Shown here piece by piece: positions 1 to 7,768 of a stretch of DNA of 64,000 nt. Source of the DNA: Alteribacter populi (GTDB lineage: Bacteria; Bacillota; Bacilli; Bacillales; Salisediminibacteriaceae); the NCBI RefSeq assembly GCF_002352765.1, contig NZ_KZ293963.1, positions 1,138,368 through 1,202,367 of the forward strand, in the 5' to 3' direction. The notes beneath the pieces were generated by a model. It did no database searches. It was not told the origin of the DNA and worked only from the letters and a program-made list of their open reading frames with translations. The first letter of the stretch is position 1. Every line of letters starts with the position of its first letter. Both the position numbers and the translations under genes were made by a program.

Positions 1-98
1 TTTCTTTGTGTAAACAGTTTCACTTCATGGTCAGCCAATTGTAAATAACTTGCTAGCAACAGACCTATTGACCCGCTGCCAATAATACCAATTGTCAC
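1..98 (-). CDS. panE: Ketopantoate reductase PanE (YlbQ), N-terminal fragment
   Basis: Only the first 32 or so codons of this gene are in the window; it runs off the left edge. The translation opens with a Rossmann fold dinucleotide-binding loop, IIGSGSIG, then LLLASYLQ, typical of 2-dehydropantoate 2-reductase, which makes pantoate with NADPH in pantothenate and CoA synthesis. I chose a GTG start at 98 because AGGAGG lies 7 nt upstream; the ATG at 104 would almost touch the ribosome-binding site. In B. subtilis ylbQ (panE) is also next to ylbP, so gene order supports the name. The catalytic part is not visible. Confidence 0.8.
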   Translation of the reverse strand, partial: MTIGIIGSGSIGLLLASYLQLADHEVKLFTQR

Positions 99-110
99 AT
101 TCATCCCTCC

Positions 111-891
111 TGGATTTAGAAAAACTGCATAGCGGTCTTTTATTAAAGCAGTTTCCTAAATGATTATTGCTTTTTAATAAGATAAGATCTTCGTTCGGAT
201 TCACGGTGTTTTCAGCTTTTGCTTTTCCCGCAGGAGTCGACTGCCCTTCGCTCCAATCATCCATTATAAAAATGAATAGCCATTGTTTGACTTCATCAAG
301 CAATATATAAATGTGATGAATTTACAAAGCACTATACCAGCGAAGGAAATACACGTAGATTCCAGCGGGAAAGCGAAGACGTTGAGACCCCACAGTGAGC
401 GCACTTTGCGAACGAGGAGGCTCAGCGCGAGCCCGCGAAAGCGTAGTGTATTTCCGAAGCGGTAGGTGATGTCGCAGTTTATTTCAGCTGCGAAGATTAA
501 AAGCAGCAATACATACGAAAAGAGCCTTAATTAAAAGTGAAATATTAAACATGTCTGATGCCTTCATAATTCTGAGCAAAGGGGATAATCATTTAAATCA
601 ATAACGTCAATCTGAGCGAAAAGGCCTTTATTAAAAATAGCATTAGTTTCCGCCGTATATTTTAAAGTCTCAGGAATAAAAAAACTACTCTATCATTGTC
701 TTCACACTCACAGAAACCACTAAAAAAGAAATAAAACAAGACTTTGATATTACTCATTTTATCATATTTTCCATCCATGCACCTTTTTCCCTTTCATTTC
801 AAACTTTCTCTTTTCAAATTATAAAAATATATAGATAATTCCGCCGTTGTTATAGTAAAATAAAATTAACTGATAAGTTGGAGGGACAGCC
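111..891. repeat. 780-bp intergenic region with dispersed repeats
   Basis: No convincing gene is seen between panE and ylbP. The stretch is a patchwork. Positions 113-185 match the AT-rich family (AGCGGTCTTTTATTAAA, then GATAAGATAAGA) also found near 3100 and 27080. Positions 195-262 are an inverted partial copy of the GC-rich element, and 335-470 is a plus-oriented copy. Positions 620-680 are another fragment of the AT-rich family. The rest (700-880) is plain AT-rich sequence that should hold the ylbP promoter, which I could not place confidently. Confidence 0.6.
335..470 (+). repeat. GC-rich dispersed repeat, copy 1
   Basis: This is a divergent copy of the GC-rich intergenic element. Shared landmarks are CCAGCGGGAAAGCGAAGAC, GAGACCCC, GAGGAGGCT and CCGCGAAAGCG in that order. 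Other copies lie near 34376, 54957, 47150 (inverted), 61935 (inverted) and 195 (inverted partial). The short reading frames across it are not genes. Confidence 0.6.
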
Positions 892-1383
892 ATGGTTGAT
901 TACAAAGAAGTTAAGCGCTTACGTATAAACTTTAAAACACTTGAAGAGTTTGAAAACTTTCGTGAGTATGGATTGCAAGAATTGTCCATGAAAGAAGACT
1001 TGCAAGGAAACATGATTGATAACGACAGTGAATCTCCATTCTATGGCATTTATTACGGTGACAAATTAGTCGCTCGCATGAGTTTATACAAAGTAGACGA
1101 AAAATACGATCGCTATTTCGAACCTCCTCAAGATTACTATGAACTTTGGAAACTTGAAGTTTTAGAACCTTACAAAGGAAAAGGCTTTGGTAAGTCTCTT
1201 GTTGATTATGCCAAATCATTAGAGCTACCATTAAAGACAAATGCCCGGCAGCGTTCAGATGAGTTTTGGAACAAGATGGGTTTTGAACCTTTAACGTACG
1301 ACACCCAACGAGATCGTGGGGAAAACCCATACGTTTGGTTTCCGGAAGGAGTAAAAGAACAAAAGACAGAAAACGAAAAATAA
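892..1383 (+). CDS. ylbP: YlbP-family GNAT N-acetyltransferase
   Basis: This 163-residue cytoplasmic protein is a YlbP-type member of the GNAT acetyltransferase superfamily, which moves an acetyl group from acetyl-CoA to an amine. The acetyl-CoA binding region is visible around residues 85-105 (WKLEVLEPYKGKGFGKSLV), with the usual Q/R-x-x-G-x-G/A loop altered to KGKGFG. The C-terminus has the family's NKMGFEP motif. The ATG start has GGAGGG about 7 nt upstream. The gene is monocistronic, convergent with gerR, and followed by an intrinsic terminator. Position next to panE and gerR matches B. subtilis. The physiological substrate is unknown. Confidence 0.85.
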   Translation: MVDYKEVKRLRINFKTLEEFENFREYGLQELSMKEDLQGNMIDNDSESPFYGIYYGDKLVARMSLYKVDEKYDRYFEPPQDYYELWKLEVLEPYKGKGFGKSLVDYAKSLELPLKTNARQRSDEFWNKMGFEPLTYDTQRDRGENPYVWFPEGVKEQKTENEK

Positions 1384-1472
1384 AGATTATTGAACGTAAA
1401 AAGTATAAAGAAAACTTGGCTTGCCGCCAAACCATAATGACGGAAACCGTCCGCTAACTCCTATACAAAAAT

Positions 1473-1512
1473 GAGGAAGGAAGCCCATCACAGGCTCCCT
1501 TCCTCGTTTTTC
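1473..1512 (+). terminator. Intrinsic terminator of ylbP
   Basis: A 12-13 bp stem with one mismatch (GAGGAAGG-AGCC pairing with GGCT-CCTTCCTC, loop CATCACA) is followed by GTTTTTC. It lies between the convergent ylbP and gerR genes. Confidence 0.8.
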
Positions 1513-1525
1513 GTTCTCCCGGCAA

Positions 1526-2092
1526 CTATGATGGAGAAGAAGCTGCCGTTTTGTTCCGTTTTGCTGCACGTTCTACGACATTGATCATAAGCTGATAATC
1601 GTTTTTTATTAATTCATAATCATCTTTTACTTTTGATAACTCTTCATTCAACGCTTCATTTTCCTGCTTTAATGATTCACACTTCTGGGTGAACTCTTCA
1701 GGAGACATGTACTCCGATACGGTTTGCAGTACCTTTTTCTGTTTGGTTAGAAACTCGATCACTTCATTAAACGCTTTGACAACATCTTCATTACTCCCAT
1801 TAAGTTGACCGACTTTTTCTTGATAACTCTCATCACCTTTTGGCATGTCAGGCAAACGGTTTAGATGAGATTTCACACTTTTCCTTTGCTTTTTCGCTAG
1901 CTGTATCGCTGTGTCATACTTTTTCCTTATCGCTGAATTCCACCGAAAGCCACAAGCAGCAGGAGTCCTAGAGAGCTTTTGACCTACTTCCTCAAAAGCC
2001 GATAATTGTGTGCTGCCTTCTCTAATATGTCTTAATACAACTTCTGCCAATGTAAGATCCTCATCATTATTCCAAGCATCCTGTCGAACCAC
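1526..2092 (-). CDS. gerR: Prespore-specific regulator GerR/RsfA family (YlbO)
   Basis: This 188-residue protein is a RsfA/GerR-type transcription factor. Known members act in the forespore or mother cell late in sporulation; B. subtilis YlbO is GerR, a sigma-E-dependent regulator. The N-terminus holds a Myb/SANT-like DNA-binding module (NNDEDLTLAEVVLRHIREG, then a second helix set ending in ACGFRWNSAIRKKY). A C-terminal coiled coil, rich in E/K/L and starting near residue 110, is likely for dimerisation. The GTG start has GGAGGG about 10 nt upstream. Synteny with rpmF and ylbP favours GerR over its paralogue RsfA. Confidence 0.85.
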   Translation of the reverse strand: MVRQDAWNNDEDLTLAEVVLRHIREGSTQLSAFEEVGQKLSRTPAACGFRWNSAIRKKYDTAIQLAKKQRKSVKSHLNRLPDMPKGDESYQEKVGQLNGSNEDVVKAFNEVIEFLTKQKKVLQTVSEYMSPEEFTQKCESLKQENEALNEELSKVKDDYELIKNDYQLMINVVERAAKRNKTAASSPS

Positions 2093-2236
2093 GTGGTGTC
2101 ATCCCTCCTTCTCTCATCAGTTACCTTCAACCCATATGTATGCGGATGATAGAAAAGATAGACTCTTTTCTCTTATTTTCAGTATTCACTTTTTTCAAGA
2201 GCCTATTCAATTATCGAAGGGGAACAACCTTCAATA

Positions 2237-2995
2237 CTACTTTGAAAGGAAAGCATTTACCGCTTGGTGGTGCTCTTCTTTCTCCCAAAGAGTCGCGCAT
2301 TCTTTTACCTCTGTATCTATATTCTTAAACAACTCTCTAGTAACTTGTTTATTTCTAAGCGAATGTTTGTAAGTAGATAATACTCCATGTGATACCAGCT
2401 TCCATTGCTCGCACCACACCCTCAATTCGTCTTCATCTTCTACAACAGCTTGAATCCAACCTAAGCTTACTCCTTCTTCAACTGTAAACGTGCGAGCTGT
2501 ACTCAGCATGATCAATGCATTAGTAAAACCGATTTTTTCCTTTAAAAGGGATGCTCCACCCCACCCCGTTGTAATTTGTAGTTGTCCTTGAATAAATCCA
2601 GTTTTCACATACGGTTTAGCAACACGAAAATCGCAGCTTGCCGCTATTTCACAGCCTCCACCTACTGCATGACCATTCATATAAGCAACTGTAATGAATG
2701 GAAGAGAGGCGAATCTTTTTAATATTTCACTCATTGGAACTAGCATTTTTAATGCATCTTCTGCAGTTTTAAGCGAATGGAATTTACTCAAATCCCCTCC
2801 TGAACAAAAAGCCTCACCTTCTCCAGTAATGATAGCAAGGCGAACCGTAGAATTCGTTTCAAGTTTGTCTAGTATTGTATTTAATTGGTCAATAACGTCT
2901 TCGTCGATGGCATTTCTAACCTCCGGGCGATTAAGTGTAATTTTCACTACCCCTTCTCCGAGAGCAGTAAGAATTACTTTTTGCTTTTCTGTCAT
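2237..2995 (-). CDS. Enoyl-CoA hydratase/isomerase family protein
   Basis: This crotonase-fold protein of about 252 residues probably hydrates or isomerises an acyl-CoA. The oxyanion-hole segments are visible: AFCSGGDLSKFHSL near residue 65 and AYMNGHAVGGGCEIAASCD near residue 105. The ATG at 2995 has AAAAGGAG 8 nt upstream, better placed than the GTG at 3004. It sits between rpmF and gerR, where B. subtilis has no such gene, so it is a lineage-specific insertion into the ylb block. At the position of the catalytic glutamate pair I see GQLQITTGWGG, so hydratase activity is uncertain. The substrate cannot be read from the sequence, and a link to the paa genes at the far right is only speculation. 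Confidence 0.8.
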   Translation of the reverse strand: MTEKQKVILTALGEGVVKITLNRPEVRNAIDEDVIDQLNTILDKLETNSTVRLAIITGEGEAFCSGGDLSKFHSLKTAEDALKMLVPMSEILKRFASLPFITVAYMNGHAVGGGCEIAASCDFRVAKPYVKTGFIQGQLQITTGWGGASLLKEKIGFTNALIMLSTARTFTVEEGVSLGWIQAVVEDEDELRVWCEQWKLVSHGVLSTYKHSLRNKQVTRELFKNIDTEVKECATLWEKEEHHQAVNAFLSK

Positions 2996-3084
2996 CACGA
3001 CCACTCCTTTTCGTTATTATTCGACATCTGATTATTTATTCTTTGAACCTAGTTCAAAATCCTTTAGGTATTTTCCATCCCTGC

Positions 3085-3240
3085 TACAACATGAGAAAAA
3101 ACGCACAGCGGTCTTTTGTTAAAGCCGTTCCCTAAAAAGATTATTGCTTTTTGATAAGATAAGACAAGACAATCTATGCGAAAATTTAAAGTCTCAGGAA
3201 TGCTTTTCCCTTTAGACGAGCGGCTGTGCTTATACTTTAT
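3085..3240. repeat. AT-rich dispersed repeat copy near rpmF
   Basis: It contains CACAGCGGTCTTTTGTTAAAGC, ATTATTGCTTTTTGATAAGATAAGAC and TCTCAGGAATGC, matching elements at about 113-185 and 27080-27205. No gene is seen in the 290-bp gap between the hydratase gene and rpmF. Confidence 0.6.
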
Positions 3241-3249
3241 TAAAGTATA

Positions 3250-3282
3250 AAAAAACAGGAAGGGTTACCCCTTCCTGTTTCG
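3250..3282 (-). terminator. Intrinsic terminator of rpmF
   Basis: On the minus strand the stem AACAGGAAGGG/CCCTTCCTGTT with loop GTAA is followed by a run of T just downstream of the rpmF stop. Confidence 0.9.
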
Positions 3283-3291
3283 AGTCAAACA

Positions 3292-3465
3292 TTATTTGTT
3301 TACAACGTCTTTACCTTTGTAAGATCCGCAAGCTTTACATACACGGTGAGATAGCTTAGCTTCACCGCACTCCGGACAATTTACCATGCCAGGTACATTC
3401 AATTTGATGTGAGTACGTCGCTTGTTCTTACGCGTTTTACTAGTTCTACGAAAAGGTACTGCCAT
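3292..3465 (-). CDS. rpmF: Ribosomal protein bL32
   Basis: This 57-residue large-subunit protein bL32 has the family N-terminus MAVPFRRTSKTRKNKRRTH and a zinc ribbon with two cysteine pairs (CPECGE and CKACGS), so it is the zinc-binding C+ form. The start is ATG at 3465, with AAGGAGGTG 6 nt upstream; an upstream GTG at 3474 lies inside the ribosome-binding site. It follows ylbN, as in most Firmicutes, and the pair is probably cotranscribed from the promoter upstream of ylbN. A strong terminator follows. Confidence 0.97.
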   Translation of the reverse strand: MAVPFRRTSKTRKNKRRTHIKLNVPGMVNCPECGEAKLSHRVCKACGSYKGKDVVNK

Positions 3466-3609
3466 GATTGACACCTCCTTGAAAAATTCAAAATGAAGAA
3501 GGGATATTCAAAAATTCCCGGAAAACCCAAGTCGTCAAACTTCATCGTTACGACATACGAACATGACGTGAAGGTTTCGATTCTGATTGTCCGCTTTTTT
3601 TGAATATAG

Positions 3610-4119
3610 TTACTCTTCTTTTTCGAAAAACTTCTCAAGGTCCTTGAGTCGGGGGTCGACTTTTTTCCCCTGTTCTTCTTCCGGGACTAATTCCCAGTCT
3701 TTACCAGAAACAGGAGCAGGTCCTTCCTCCTCATCACTGAACACTTGCATCGGTTTTTCTAACAAAATACGTTCTTTAACATAAGGTAATAAATCTACCG
3801 TGTTATCTTCCAACTCATGAACGTCTTCTTCCTCTTCGAAGGTGGCCCATTCATCCAACTTAAATATTTCGTTGGCTTCGATGGAGAAAGGATATTCTAC
3901 ATCATTTAACGTCCTCGCACAAGGGAGTGTCATCTTTCCTTCAATGTGCAATCTAAATGTGATTGCATCGTTCGAAAATAATGTGTCTCCTGTTACATGT
4001 ACAGGACTGATATGGCGGATTTCACGGTCTTTCTTTACTAAATCTGATACATCTACCGATTCGTTAACGTGCAATCCTTTTTGCTTATAGGATAACAACT
4101 GTTGAACCGACCATTTCAT
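3610..4119 (-). CDS. ylbN: YceD/DUF177 family protein YlbN
   Basis: This 169-residue member of the YceD (DUF177) family is nearly always encoded before rpmF. E. coli and plant homologues affect 23S rRNA accumulation or processing, but the biochemical role is unsettled. The central segment GKMTLPCARTLNDVEYPF with its conserved cysteine is the family signature. The C-terminal third is strongly acidic, with many E and D residues, and ends in FFEKEE. Start at ATG 4119, with GAGGTG upstream. A near-consensus sigma-A promoter lies directly upstream, and rpmF follows about 145 nt downstream. Confidence 0.9.
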   Translation of the reverse strand: MKWSVQQLLSYKQKGLHVNESVDVSDLVKKDREIRHISPVHVTGDTLFSNDAITFRLHIEGKMTLPCARTLNDVEYPFSIEANEIFKLDEWATFEEEEDVHELEDNTVDLLPYVKERILLEKPMQVFSDEEEGPAPVSGKDWELVPEEEQGKKVDPRLKDLEKFFEKEE

Positions 4120-4147
4120 TCTATTTCACCTCAAGACAACAAATGTT

Positions 4148-4176
4148 ATTATATCCTTGGCAAGTTGTTTTGTCAA
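4148..4176 (-). promoter_or_regulatory. Sigma-A promoter of ylbN-rpmF
   Basis: On the minus strand a perfect TTGACA (4171-4176) is separated by 17 bp from a perfect TATAAT (4148-4153). It lies about 30 nt upstream of the ylbN start. Confidence 0.9.
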
Positions 4177-4179
4177 GGT

Positions 4180-4500
4180 AACTTCTTTACATACAAAATT
4201 TAATTTTTCATTGCCAGCATCAATCATAGCAAAGTAATCAGCAAATTCAAACCCGAACGTTTATTGATTGATTGATTGTTCCTCTAGCTTTTGAGCGTTT
4301 GGCAAGCGAATGCTTGCCCTGTCACGCAAAGAGTGACAGTTGAAAAAACAATTTCAAAAGAATATAGCTCTTAGCTTTTGAGCGTTAAAAAACGCGCAAA
4401 TAGCAACAAAAATTACGATAATAGCTTTATTTTAACCCGTTCCCGCGAAAAAAACAGTTTAAACAGAGACAATAATTGCTTATCCTTGTAGTAGAGCAAT
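4180..4500. repeat. Intergenic region between ylbN and tmcAL with hairpin-repeat fragments
   Basis: No gene is seen. The sequence carries fragments shared with other gaps: CTTTTGAGCG twice (near 4288 and 4375), GCAAATAGCAACAA (near 4400) and an inverted pair CTTGCCCTGTCAC/GTGACAG near 4312-4340. The CAAATAGCAACAA piece also occurs near 15945 and 32540; the GTGACAGGGCAAGCAT piece recurs near 34561. Confidence 0.5.
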
Positions 4501-4516
4501 CAGAGGAGGAACTCAC

Positions 4517-5752
4517 GTGAAATCAGTAGGCCTTGTTGTAGAGTATAACCCTTTTCATAACGGACATTTATATCACTTAACCGAATCAAAAAAAGCAGCC
4601 GGAGCGGACCTTGCAGTTGCAGTAATGAGTGGGTCTTTCCTGCAGAGAGGGGAACCTGCGTTAACCGATAAATGGACGAGAACAAAAATGGCACTACAAG
4701 GTGGGTGTGATATCGTTGTTGAGCTCCCTTTCGCTTATGCTGTCCAACACGCAAACCTTTTTGCCCAAGGAGCTGTCGCTGTTCTTGATCAATTAAACGT
4801 CGATTATATATCCTTTGGCAGTGAAGATGGCGATATAGACCACTTTGTTCGGACACTTCATACAATGACAGAGCATCGCGAAGAAATTGACCAAGCGGTT
4901 CGCAGCTTTTTGTCAGAAGGTTATAGTTTTCCTAAAGCATGCTCATTAGCATATGAAGCCATTTTGCCCTCCACTGGTGTTGACCTTGCAAAACCAAATA
5001 ACATTCTGGGATTACAGTATATTAAAGCTGTACATGACCTGAACAGTTCAATTAAGCCATTAACGATCCTCCGCGAAAAAGCAGGCTATCATGACCTTAA
5101 ACCTTCGGATGAAGCGATCGCCAGTGCAACAATGATCCGAAACCGGCTTGTTTCTGAAAACTTCACTCTAGAAGATATTCAAGCCTATGTACCGGAGACC
5201 ACCTTTGAAAACCTCGTTCAATACAAAAAAACATACGGACAGTGGCATACGTGGGAACATTATTTTCCATACGTTAGGCAAAAAGTAATCACCTCATCAC
5301 CCGCAGAGCTACATGAATTGTACGAAATGGAAGAAGGCATGGAGTATCGCTACAAGAAAGGCATCAAACATAGTGAATGTTTCAGTTCCTTTATTGATTA
5401 CCTAAAAACGAAACGATATACAAGGACCAGGTTACAGCGGTCGATGGTCCACTTATTAATGAATACAAAAAAATCATGGATGAAAACACACGCAAACGCT
5501 CTCTCCCCGTCCTACATTCGTCTGCTTGGAATGAGTACAGTCGGTCAAGAATATCTTTCTTCAATCAAAAAGCAGATAGGTGCGAGGATGATCACAAATG
5601 CAAGTAAAGGAAAAGACCCTCTTCTCCAAAAAGATATCGAAGCAGCGACCGTTCATCATTTGCCACTCATTAATCATACGAACCACTGTCTTACAAGGGA
5701 ATTTACCGAAAAACCGATTCGCTATCACCGCGAAAAAGGCACTTTCCTATAA
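4517..5752 (+). CDS. tmcAL: tRNA(Met) cytidine acetate ligase TmcAL (YlbM)
   Basis: This 411-residue enzyme matches YlbM/TmcAL, which uses ATP and acetate to make N4-acetylcytidine at the wobble position of elongator tRNA(Met). The nucleotidyltransferase ATP-binding motif is NPFHNGH (HxGH, residues 14-17). Other family features are MSGSFLQRGEPAL and the SATMIRNRL segment near residue 205. The start is GTG at 4517, with AGAGGAGG about 7 nt upstream. Length is normal for the family. It is transcribed alone, against its neighbours, between ylbN and ylbL as in B. subtilis. Confidence 0.93.
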   Translation: MKSVGLVVEYNPFHNGHLYHLTESKKAAGADLAVAVMSGSFLQRGEPALTDKWTRTKMALQGGCDIVVELPFAYAVQHANLFAQGAVAVLDQLNVDYISFGSEDGDIDHFVRTLHTMTEHREEIDQAVRSFLSEGYSFPKACSLAYEAILPSTGVDLAKPNNILGLQYIKAVHDLNSSIKPLTILREKAGYHDLKPSDEAIASATMIRNRLVSENFTLEDIQAYVPETTFENLVQYKKTYGQWHTWEHYFPYVRQKVITSSPAELHELYEMEEGMEYRYKKGIKHSECFSSFIDYLKTKRYTRTRLQRSMVHLLMNTKKSWMKTHANALSPSYIRLLGMSTVGQEYLSSIKKQIGARMITNASKGKDPLLQKDIEAATVHHLPLINHTNHCLTREFTEKPIRYHREKGTFL

Positions 5753-5766
5753 CGGAAAGCGCCTTT
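5735..5766 (+). terminator. Possible terminator at the end of tmcAL
   Basis: A stem AAAGGC-CTTTCC pairs with GGAAAG-GCCTTT around the stop codon, with one central mismatch. The following T tract is short, so termination is likely but not certain. Confidence 0.45.
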
Positions 5767-5825
5767 CATGATCTATTGTACGCGAGTAAATAGGCGATAA
5801 CACTTAACCTACGGGGATACTTCCT

Positions 5826-6869
5826 CTAAAGGGTTTCTAAATAAGCCAGCGCCTCTTCAAACGTGTCAACAGCGACAACTTCCATGTCAGTATCAATCGA
5901 TGCGGCGGTTTCCATTGCGACTTCATAATTCGACCCTTCTACCCCTTCTTCGTTTGGAGCAAAGAAAACAGAAGCGCCTGCCTTATCAGATGCAATTATT
6001 TTTTGTTTCACGCCGCCTATCCTGCCGACGAGCCCTTCTTCACTTAATGAACCCGTACCAGCAATGTGGTGCCCTTTCGTAATATCTTCTTCAACAAGCT
6101 GATTATAAATTTCGAGCGCAAACATGAGTCCAGCAGAAGGGCCGCCAATTTCAGCAGTATTTATTGTAACCTCCGGACTTTTTATGAGTTCACGGTCGGT
6201 AATTGGATGGGCAATCCCGATACCTCCTCGCTCGCCGGTAGGATCGAGTTCCTCTGGAAATGGTTCTACATTTATCGTAACCTCAAGCGTCTCTTCGTCC
6301 CGTTCTGCTACCAAGTCAACTTCATCACCGATCGTTACTATACTAAGGACATCGAGAAGCGCTTCTGCTGTTAATGTTTCCTCATCATTAACCTCAATGA
6401 TCCGATCGCTGACTTCAAGTTTCCCTTTTGCATCCATGCCATCAACAAAACTGGTGACTAAGACTCCGTAGTTTTCAAAATACGCCTCTTTTCCTGCAGC
6501 ATTATAAGCAACAAGAACAGAGACATCCTGGGAGCTCGACATCATCATTAGCTGCCGGTGATGATATTCTTCGTCTGTTTCCCCCTCAGGCCGGACTAAA
6601 TTCTCTGGGATGATATCCCTTTCATTACTTAATAGCGACCATATATAATTCACTGTATTCGCTTTTCCCATTCTGACTGTTGTCAGACTTAAGGATCCTT
6701 CATATTCGTTTCCTTCCTCCACCTCAATCACTTCACTTAAAACTTTGGCATCACCTGGAATACTAAAGTAATAAGGCAATTGATAGAAGTTCACAAACAC
6801 AAGGATTAAAATAAAAACAGTCCAACGGATAACCGATGCTTTACTCTTCTTCTCTTTCGTTTCGTTCAT
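5826..6869 (-). CDS. ylbL: Membrane-anchored PDZ/Lon-like serine protease YlbL
   Basis: This 347-residue protein has one N-terminal membrane anchor (about residues 14-32), a PDZ domain (about 130-210) and a Lon-type S16 protease domain. The catalytic dyad is visible: Ser245 in GGPSAGLM and Lys288 in GGVKQK. The family (YlbL, streptococcal SepM) cleaves extracytoplasmic peptides or misfolded proteins; YlbL is linked to the B. subtilis DNA-damage checkpoint by degrading YneA. The protein is rich in Glu and Asp outside the membrane, as expected for an alkaliphile. ATG 6869 has AAGGAG upstream and lies inside the end of ylbK, with a 29-bp overlap, so the two are probably translationally coupled. 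Confidence 0.93.
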   Translation of the reverse strand: MNETKEKKSKASVIRWTVFILILVFVNFYQLPYYFSIPGDAKVLSEVIEVEEGNEYEGSLSLTTVRMGKANTVNYIWSLLSNERDIIPENLVRPEGETDEEYHHRQLMMMSSSQDVSVLVAYNAAGKEAYFENYGVLVTSFVDGMDAKGKLEVSDRIIEVNDEETLTAEALLDVLSIVTIGDEVDLVAERDEETLEVTINVEPFPEELDPTGERGGIGIAHPITDRELIKSPEVTINTAEIGGPSAGLMFALEIYNQLVEEDITKGHHIAGTGSLSEEGLVGRIGGVKQKIIASDKAGASVFFAPNEEGVEGSNYEVAMETAASIDTDMEVVAVDTFEEALAYLETL

Positions 6870-7650
6870 GATGTTTCTCCTTCCATGCCGCTATTATCTC
6901 TTTTAATAAGGAAAGGTGTTTTTCCATTTCTTTTTCGCCTTGCCTAATAATTTCTTCAACTTCTGTGAATTGTGTCGCTTTAATATGTTTAAAGATCGGT
7001 CTTATCATTAAATCAGATTCTATTTCCCGATATCTTACCATTTCTTTTTCCATTATGTCCATACTTTGGATAATCACATCATAAATCGACGTAATGTCAG
7101 GCTCTGCATTAAAGTAAGAAACATCGACCGCAACGACAATCTCAGCACCCATATCTTTAACAACACTAACAGGTACTCGGTCAACAACCCCGCCATCAAC
7201 AAACAAACGCCCTCCGATTTTTTCTGGCACTAAAATACCGGGAATCGCAATACTCGCTCGTACAGCTTGAGCAATATCACCTTTTGTAAAAATGACTTTT
7301 TCTCCTTTTTTCAAATCAGTCGCCACCACAGATACGCTCGGTTGAAGCTCCTCAAGCATTTTTTGTTTCACTAGCATCCGGATCACATTCTTCGCTTTTT
7401 CTCCCTTAACAAACCCCATCTTAGGCACGGTAATATCTACAAAGTACTTCCGCCTGAATTGGAATGCCATCTTCTCCATCAATTCAGGAGAGTGGCCTGC
7501 GCCATAAAGAGCACCAATAAGGGCTCCCATACTGCTGCCTGCTATAAAGTCAATGGGGATCCCTTCTCGGACTAATACCTTTAATACGCCGATATGAGCA
7601 AACCCCCTAGACCCTCCAGAGCCAAGAGCTAAACCAATCTTTGGGTCCAC
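6841..7650 (-). CDS. ylbK: Patatin-like phospholipase family protein YlbK
   Basis: This 269-residue patatin-fold lipid acyl hydrolase shows all the expected sites: the glycine-rich oxyanion loop LGSGGSRGFAHIG (residues 9-21), the nucleophile elbow GSSMG with Ser40, and the Asp of the catalytic dyad in FVDGG near residue 150. No signal peptide is seen, so it is cytoplasmic or membrane-peripheral. It precedes and overlaps ylbL. It is divergent from ylbJ, so both share the 118-bp gap at 7651-7768. The natural substrate is unknown. Confidence 0.92.
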   Translation of the reverse strand: MDPKIGLALGSGGSRGFAHIGVLKVLVREGIPIDFIAGSSMGALIGALYGAGHSPELMEKMAFQFRRKYFVDITVPKMGFVKGEKAKNVIRMLVKQKMLEELQPSVSVVATDLKKGEKVIFTKGDIAQAVRASIAIPGILVPEKIGGRLFVDGGVVDRVPVSVVKDMGAEIVVAVDVSYFNAEPDITSIYDVIIQSMDIMEKEMVRYREIESDLMIRPIFKHIKATQFTEVEEIIRQGEKEMEKHLSLLKEIIAAWKEKHHERNEREEE

Positions 7651-7768
7651 CTTATCGCCCCCTAACTGAACTGTTCATCCGTTACACGTTACAGGTCTAA
7701 ACTCTTTATTGTTACGTATATTGAATTAAGGACAAGTTTATGAATGCTGCCTGAGAGGAGGCTTGGCG

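Noticed and set aside
31..303. 90-codon frame on the minus strand over the panE start
   Set aside because: It is in a different frame from panE, runs through repeats, and has no family features; the panE N-terminus with its nucleotide loop is the real coding signal here.
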